64,000 bases of DNA from Labia minor (taxonomy: Eukaryota; Arthropoda; Insecta; Dermaptera; Spongiphoridae): assembly GCA_963082975.1 (NCBI GenBank), contig OY720346.1, positions 48,394,296-48,458,295 of the forward strand, written 5' to 3'. Positions 58,990-64,000 of the stretch are shown in pieces (position 1 is the stretch's first letter; every line of letters begins with the position of its first letter). A program made the translations under genes and the position numbers. The notes beneath the pieces were generated by a model. The model ran no database searches. It saw only the letters and a list, made by a program, of their open reading frames with translations, and had not been told where the DNA came from.

Positions 58990-59180
58990 GGCAAGGCAAA
59001 ACGAGGCGACTTGGGTTTCACTTAAGCTCCTCTGGCCTAGTGGTCGGCTACCCTGCAAGGGTCTGTAGGCATCTATAATGCAGGGCCAAGGGCATTTAGT
59101 CCTCCGATCTAGACTAAATAATTTGAGAAGGGCTTCCAACTTTGGGAGAGAGTTTGCCACCAGGGATGGTAAGTTCGTTC
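58990..59180 (+). mobile_element. tRNA-like SINE candidate
   Basis: CTCTGGCCTAGTGGTCGGCT at 59030-59049 fits a tRNA A-box (TGGCnnAGTGG). A complex body follows (CCTGCAAGGGTCTGTAGG, GCAGGGCCAAGGGC, CCTCCGATCTAGAC). A clear B-box and tail are not visible, so this is a guess at class. Confidence 0.35.
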
Positions 59181-59602
59181 GCAGATTTACTTGACCAGTT
59201 TATTTATGAGGTCTATTTCTTTTTTTACACGCGGCGTAATGGAATTAATTCCATAAGAAATTTTCATTTAATTAAATATATATATATATATATATCGAAA
59301 GTCATATTAAATTTTTTTTTAACTACTTTGCCCTTTTTTAATGTTTTTTCACATTTTTGAATGTTATTAATTTAACCTGGTGACTTGATTTTATGATTTT
59401 TATATTATATTACAATATATGTAAATTTATATTTTAAATAAACCTGTTTAATAACTTTAAAGGAAGCAATGGCAAGAAATATGACCAATATGGTTCAGAG
59501 AATAAAATTTAATTAAAAATGCACTTACATTGATAAGAATGAATGACATTCACATTCCGTAAGTGTTCTTAGTGAATCAATAAAACCTTAGCTTAATATA
59601 GA

Positions 59603-59637
<35 letters not shown>

Positions 59638-59639
59638 GT
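59181..59639. other. AT-rich stretch without a gene
   Basis: TA repeats near 59275 and 59610-59636. Nothing else. Confidence 0.5.
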
Positions 59640-59985
59640 AGGGTTGGTGGCTTCGACGCAGGTTTTAATAAAAAATCGTTTTTGTTGAAAAATATAGCAA
59701 AAATAATATCTTTTTTATTGGAAAATATTAGCAAAATAATATCGTTTTTGTTTAAAAATAGTAGCAAAATAATATCGTTTCTGTTTAAAAATTAATAAAC
59801 AAGTTAAAATAAACTTCTTGATGAGCGTCGCTTTCTGAAATAATCATGTTCGTCGTATAGGGTCTCCCTAACTTGACGTCTTAAACATGAATGAAGCCGT
59901 CTGAGCAAATTCGTAGCACTTTATACCCCTCTGGTGACGTCTTGGATAAGAAGTCGGCGACCAATCGGGTGGCAGGCTCTATGTT
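59640..59985. repeat. Mosaic repeat: four 35-bp tandem units plus a GC-richer block
   Basis: 59675-59800 has about four units containing AATATCGTTTTTGTTTAAAA then TAGTAGCAA. 59820-59980 is GC-richer (GATGAGCGTCGCTTTCTG, GTATAGGGTCTCCC, TTTATACCCCTCTGGTGACG, GACCAATCGGGTGGC). The layout resembles an element end with TATA- and CCAAT-like words, but no partner copy is present in the window. Confidence 0.45.
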
Positions 59986-60075
59986 TTATTATTTAATTTC
60001 GAAATAAAATTAAAAATAATTATTTTAATAAAATATATTTATTAATCTCAAAAAACAAATACGGCTTGGTAATTT
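59986..60075 (+). repeat. Fourth copy of the ATTTCGAAATAAAATTAAAA module
   Basis: TTAATTTCGAAATAAAATTA, then TTATTAATCTCAAAAAACAA and ATACGGCTTGG parallel the modules at 42.4, 42.65 and 43.2 kb, including the ATACGG(T)TTGG end word. Confidence 0.5.
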
Positions 60076-60146
60076 ATGTTTTGCAAACATGTGTTGTTAT
60101 TTTTTTCTCTAAAATATTTGAAATTTTTTAATGTTTTGTCGTTTAT

Positions 60147-60258
60147 TACTATCTCGCCAGAGATAGTATTGCGATCACGAAAATTTTCGATGTTGAGATT
60201 TTGATGTTTTTATACGTTTTGAAGGTTCCTGAATCATTTTCACTAAGGTTGAGAAAAA

Positions 60259-60300
<42 letters not shown>

Positions 60301-60704
60301 TGTGTATGTATGTAGGCAAGATTACGCAAAAACGGTTTGAGCTAGAATGATGAAATTTGGTACATGGACATTATTCAAAATTCATAGTTTTCTATCAACT
60401 TTTGAGAAATGTAGCTCAACCGGAAGAGGGTCATTACCTACAACGTTTTGATTTTTTTTCCTCTAAAGTGACCGTAAAAATAAAGATATATGTTTGATAA
60501 TTTTTCACATGATTAATAATTGTATAAAACTGCTATATATAGAATTTCAGCTTGATTGATTCGCTGAAATTACCAGAATTAATTTTTAACACTGCAAATA
60601 TTTATTATTTATAATTTATAATTAATTAAATTTAATTTAAATATAATATATTATGTTATTTAATCTAATTCAAATTGCGAGATAGTCGAGTGGAGACACT
60701 CCAG
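60147..60704 (-). mobile_element. HINE/DINE-like repeat family, copy 5
   Basis: Minus-strand copy bounded by the 3' hairpin (ACTATCTCGCCAGAGATAGT) on the left and GAGTGGAGACACTCCAG on the right. It contains the longest TG/CA microsatellite of the family (about 60262-60310). It closely follows copy 3 but lacks about 60 bp between two ATT words, consistent with a microhomology deletion. Confidence 0.8.
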
Positions 60705-61045
60705 CTAATTTTTTTGTTAGTTTTGTTTTGTATAGTTTATTTTCACAGAAACATTTTTTTAGATTAAAGTTACTTTGTAATGGAATAATATTTTTTGAAC
60801 CTTAAAACGAGTATTTCCGTTGTATAGTCAATTTTGAATTTTACACTAATAACAATACTTTCCTTAAAATATATATACAATTAATATCAATCGTCTATGT
60901 TGATTGTTCACTTTTTACGTACCATATATAATTGTATATTAATATAGTTGGTAAAGGTAAATATGGTTAAATCATTCATAAAAAAAAATAATAATATAAT
61001 TTTGTTCTATTTAATTCTCTATTCATTGATTAAATATAGATATCT
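60705..61045. other. AT-rich stretch without a gene
   Basis: Nothing recognised. Confidence 0.5.
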
Positions 61046-61400
61046 CTCCCTGGACACCTCCAAAAAAAGCAAATATTATGTTAATTTTAATTTGAAAATT
61101 TCTCCCAAGAGAGCCGATTGACTAATCAACGTAAATTAACCCGATAAATGTAATAACCCACCGACGCGTAGTTTTTAAATTATATTTTCATTATAATCGA
61201 TTGTAACCCCCCCCCCTCTCCTCTCCATCTCAATTCTAACTAATTGACGATTTGCAAACGTTGTGATAGAAAGATTGATTACCGTTTGATTGTTTTGATA
61301 AAAGATCTCCCACCAAAAATATCACCAAGAGATTATTATTTTTTTCCTCTGTACTTGCCACATCCACGCCCTCCCTCTTTTAAATATCAAAATAGAGACC
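61046..61400. promoter_or_regulatory. Complex island, candidate regulatory element
   Basis: Includes GAGCCGATTGACTAATCAAC, TAACCCACCGACGCGTAG, ATTATAATCGATTG, a poly-C run at 61208-61217, CTAATTGACGATTTGC and AAAGATTGATTACCGTTTG. Repeated TGATT/AATCA cores are PBX/homeodomain-like. No ORF. Confidence 0.27.
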
Positions 61401-62486
61401 AAACGATGGTTATCAATACATAAACAAAAAATTAATAAATCATATCATGTTATCTAAACGTGTATATATAACTTGCAATTTATATAATCTTCATGGAATC
61501 GAGAGAGACATTAATTTTTGCTGCTTTATATTCGATTATACTCAACTATACAAATATAATCTATACCACTAGATAAAACAGGAGAGAAATATTTATTTAT
61601 TTTTATTTTTTTGCTCCTCGTAAACTTTTTTGTTTGATTTATTATGAATCAAAAACGATAAATGAATTTTATTAATGAAAAAATAAAAATTGTCAATTAT
61701 AATTTCTTACTCTATATTTTTTTTAATATATTTTTGGTTATTTTCATGAGTCTAATAAAATTTTAATTATATTCTTTATTAAACAAACAGCTTGGACGTT
61801 AATAATAAGAGAATAGGGTAATACATGTGGGTGGTAGGCGAGAGAAGGGGGGCGGTTTGAAAAGTTAATTTATTAATTTGAATTAAAAAAATTTACTGAT
61901 AAATATAGTTAAATATTATTAAAAACAAGAATGAGAGGTGTATAGTAAATTCGGATAGATTAAATAAAATGATTGGTACATTCGCCCTTGCCTGTGCATT
62001 ATGTAGGACCTTTAATTTTTATGCATTACAAAATCAGAAAATAAATAACTCTTTGTATATTGAACATACAGTTTATTTATAAATTAAAAATCACGAAAAC
62101 GCTGTAATAAGTCATTTTGTAGTTTTGATTAAAATTGAACATCTTCAGTAGTCATTTTTTTTCAACTTGCAATGAATAGAATTGATGTTAATAGTTTTGT
62201 CAAATTAATTAAATTAAATTGATTAATTATCGATTTTTATATAGGATTAAAAGATTTCTCTTATTGGTATATGAAATTTAACAAGGAATAAATGTGTGTC
62301 GGCTTAGAAACTTGAGATATCTTGGGATCAAATCTCATCGGATCATAGATTGTTTAATATTTAATTTTCAAATAATTTTTAATATTTTAAATAGAGATTT
62401 GACAGAGTTAAGTAGAAATTGATTATAAAATTTTTATTTTATATTATTGTTTTTTATAAATTCACTTTTGTAAAAACTTTCTAATT
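61401..62486. other. AT-rich stretch without a gene
   Basis: A word GGGATCAAATCTC at 62327 resembles a tRNA B-box without an A-box. Otherwise nothing recognised. Confidence 0.45.
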
Positions 62487-63205
62487 TTTTACCGACCGAT
62501 AGATAGTTTTCACACCAAATTTCACATGTGGAGATTTTTACATATCTCCACGAATCAAGTATTTTCTTAAAAGAAAAAAGTATTTTTAGCATGATGTCTG
62601 TCCGTCCGTCCGTCCGTTTAGATGTATACAGCTTGAACGGCTCAACGGATTTTGATGAAATTTGGTATATTTACTTAATGCATCAATATGATAATTTGAT
62701 CAACTTTTGGTGCAAATTCGGAAACCGGAAGTGGTAGTATTAGCGATCGACGATAGGAAGGGAAGGGTCACACCAAATTTCACATGAAGAGATTTTTTAC
62801 ATATCACCACGGATCATGCACTTTGTATTGGTTTTATCCTCGAGAAAAATCATCTTTATTAGTTTTTTCTTAATTTAAAATTTCACATGAGGTGATTTTT
62901 TTACATATCTCCACAAATCATGCACTTTGTATTGGTTTTATTCTCGAGAAAAATCATCTTTATTAGTTTTTTCTTAATTTAAAATTATATGACGTCATCC
63001 AGCCATTCATGACGTCACAGCCTGGTCTTGCATATATATTATAAATAAAATAAAATTAAAAATGTTTATATTTATTATTTATGTATTCATATCTGCTTTT
63101 TATTACATTAATAGATATATTAAAATTATTTGAAATTGTTTCTCTAGCTGGAAATTAATTTACTTCAAACCGTCGGTCGGTTTGGACCTGGCCACAGGTC
63201 AACCT
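62487..63205. mobile_element. ACCGAC-start repeat family, copy B
   Basis: Begins ACCGACCGA and ends TCGGTCGGT then CCTGGCCACA, the two end words being inverted. Same internal order as copy A, including a CTGTCCGTCCGTCCG run, ACGGCTCAACGGATTTTGAT, and CRE palindromes TGACGTCA at 62990-62997 and 63010-63017. It differs by a tandem duplication of about 105 bp (roughly 62778-62882 and 62883-62985). The 69-codon ORF inside is fortuitous. Confidence 0.78.
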
Positions 63206-63487
63206 ATTATTTTTTTTTTTATTTCATTATTTGTTATACTTTTTTCTCTTGTCGAATAAGAAAAGATTAAAAAAAATGCATTAAATATGGATACGTTTCT
63301 ATTTAATAATTTTTTTTTCCATTATTTATATTACATGAGGGGGACTGATTCAATTTATTTGATAGTAATGCAGAGGGAAGACAATATGAATGCTGTTTCA
63401 TTTCAGATTAAAATTGATACACTTAATATACATTTCCCAATTGCATTTGTTATGACAATAGATAGATTGAAAATGTTGAATATGTAG
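63206..63487. other. Intron sequence next to the LMO4-like exon
   Basis: AT-rich. The 66-codon plus ORF at 63287-63487 is in intron sequence on the wrong strand and shows no family. Confidence 0.5.
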
Positions 63488-63496
63488 GCTTACCGT
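63488..63496 (-). other. Splice donor of the LMO4-like exon
   Basis: Read on the minus strand, the exon ends ATACG and the intron begins GTAAGCC, a strong donor (G|GTAAG). The last exon base is 63494. The cut falls inside the Arg codon of NDYIR, leaving two bases of that codon in this exon. The frame would hit a stop immediately if read through (GGT AAG becomes CGG TAA), which supports splicing here. Confidence 0.8.
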
Positions 63497-63972
63497 ATGT
63501 AGTCATTTTTGCAGAGTATCATATTTGCCTTGGTGAAGCAGGAGCCGCCAATATCAGCGAGCATAGCGTTACAGCAGGAACATTTTAGGCATCCATTGTG
63601 CCAATATCGGTCAAGTGCGTGCAATAAAAATCGCTCGACAATTTTACCACCACAGCCAGCGCACACTTTCACAGTCGGACAATTATTGTTATTATTTGTA
63701 TTGTTATTGTTGTGATGATGGTGGGCATGAAGATTGGGTGGCGGAGGGGGTGGTGGTCCGCCAGCATTTGGCGGGGGTCCATAATGACCCTGGCCGGCTG
63801 TAGGATCGCCAGGATGTGTCGGTGGTTGTTGTTGGGTGCCATTGGGCATGCCCCCTGGTGCACCCGGGGTACCCAGGGGATGATACCCTGACGCATCCGG
63901 TGGCGGAGGTTGTGGGGCTGGCGGCGAATGAGGCGACGCCAGCTCAGTGTAAGGATGGTAATGGGGGTTCAT
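63494..63972 (-). CDS. LMO4: LMO4-like LIM-only protein, first visible coding exon (N-terminus and LIM1)
   Basis: The exon encodes 160 residues. Residues 1-97 are low-complexity: Pro-rich, with Gln, a poly-Pro run near 73-79 and a His/Asn run at 80-97. A full LIM zinc-binding domain follows, with spacing C104-x2-C107-x17-H125-x2-C128-x2-C131-x2-C134-x19-C154-x2-D157. The words CAGCGGKI, RFLL, YWH, CLKCSCC, MILC and NDYIR are those of LMO4 LIM1 rather than LMO1-3/Beadex. LMO4 proteins are nuclear adaptors that bind LDB/Chip and other factors through tandem LIM domains and do not bind DNA themselves. Only LIM1 is here; the exon ends in the Arg codon after NDYI, at a splice donor, so LIM2 must lie further along the minus strand. 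The ATG has G at -3. The frame stays open upstream to the window edge, so an earlier start is possible. Confidence 0.9.
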
Positions 63973-64000
63973 GACGGCAGCCAGTTTGACGGAGTGGGCT

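Larger units (their letters stand above)
1..63493 (-). other. Probable giant intron of the LMO4-like gene
   Basis: The donor at 63493/63492 sends the transcript leftward, and no minus-strand exon with LIM2 cysteine/histidine spacing can be read down to position 1. Host ORFs elsewhere are short, biased or repeat-derived. The simplest reading is one intron of at least 63 kb, filled with AT-rich sequence, transposable-element relics and scattered GC-richer islands. A small unrecognised exon, or a nested gene with very short exons, cannot be excluded by eye. Confidence 0.55.

Noticed and set aside
62528-62737. 69-codon ORF with SVRPSVRLDVYSLNG
   Set aside because: Translation of the CTGTCCGTCCG microsatellite inside a non-coding repeat family.
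63509-63896. ORFs overlapping the LIM exon in other frames
   Set aside because: Shadows of the LMO4-like exon.
1-64000. tRNA, rRNA or CRISPR features
   Set aside because: No complete cloverleaf, rRNA core or regularly spaced direct repeats seen; tRNA-like words are isolated and best read as SINE scraps.

Overview
The window is AT-rich (mostly runs of A/T, with many TA, GA, CA and trinucleotide microsatellites) and eukaryotic. One host gene is recognisable. At the extreme right, on the minus strand, lies the first visible coding exon of an LMO4-type LIM-only transcription cofactor, ending in a clean GTAAGC splice donor. No LIM2 exon can be read in the remaining 63 kb, so nearly the whole window is best explained as one giant intron of this gene. 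The exon's low-complexity N-terminus, the mariner/maT-like relics and the DINE-like repeats point to an invertebrate, most likely an arthropod. I cannot name the species.

Layout. The AT-rich background is punctuated by islands of higher complexity and GC content, at about 1.0, 4.9-5.25, 8.0-8.7, 10.4-10.9, 14.9-15.2, 17.0-17.6, 20.0-20.5, 21.4, 23.3-23.75, 26.2-26.5, 32.8-33.2, 34.0-34.2, 36.5-36.85, 37.7, 41.4-41.65, 46.35-46.7, 49.35-49.6, 54.0, 54.6, 55.1-55.3, 57.0-57.4 and 61.1-61.4 kb. Several carry clustered homeodomain, PBX/MEIS-like, E-box or CRE-like words. They are candidate intronic enhancers, which would fit a developmental transcription-cofactor locus; this is inference only.

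Mobile elements fill much of the rest. The standout is a 2.83-kb LTR element (10986-13816) with two 530-bp LTRs that read as identical. It shows no recognisable gag or pol. Instead it carries one long ORF whose start resembles the SAP-region module of the chromatin protein DEK and whose later part resembles the SHNi-TPR segment of the histone chaperone NASP, joined by an acidic/basic 11-residue repeat. This looks like a young non-autonomous element that captured, and perhaps fused, two host histone-chaperone genes.

Other elements are: a five-copy family (about 560-590 bp when near full length) with a 3' hairpin and internal CA repeats (HINE/DINE-like); a two-copy family with twin CRE palindromes; a hAT MITE with a perfect 8-bp target duplication and two more degenerate hAT-like relics; a Tc1-like MITE; two internally deleted mariner/maT-type relics, one nested inside an inverted-repeat element; a TIR element at 42.2-42.8 kb; scattered hammerhead-like motifs of the kind carried by Penelope-like elements; several tRNA-like SINE fragments; and unclassified repeats. 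No tRNA, rRNA or CRISPR was found.
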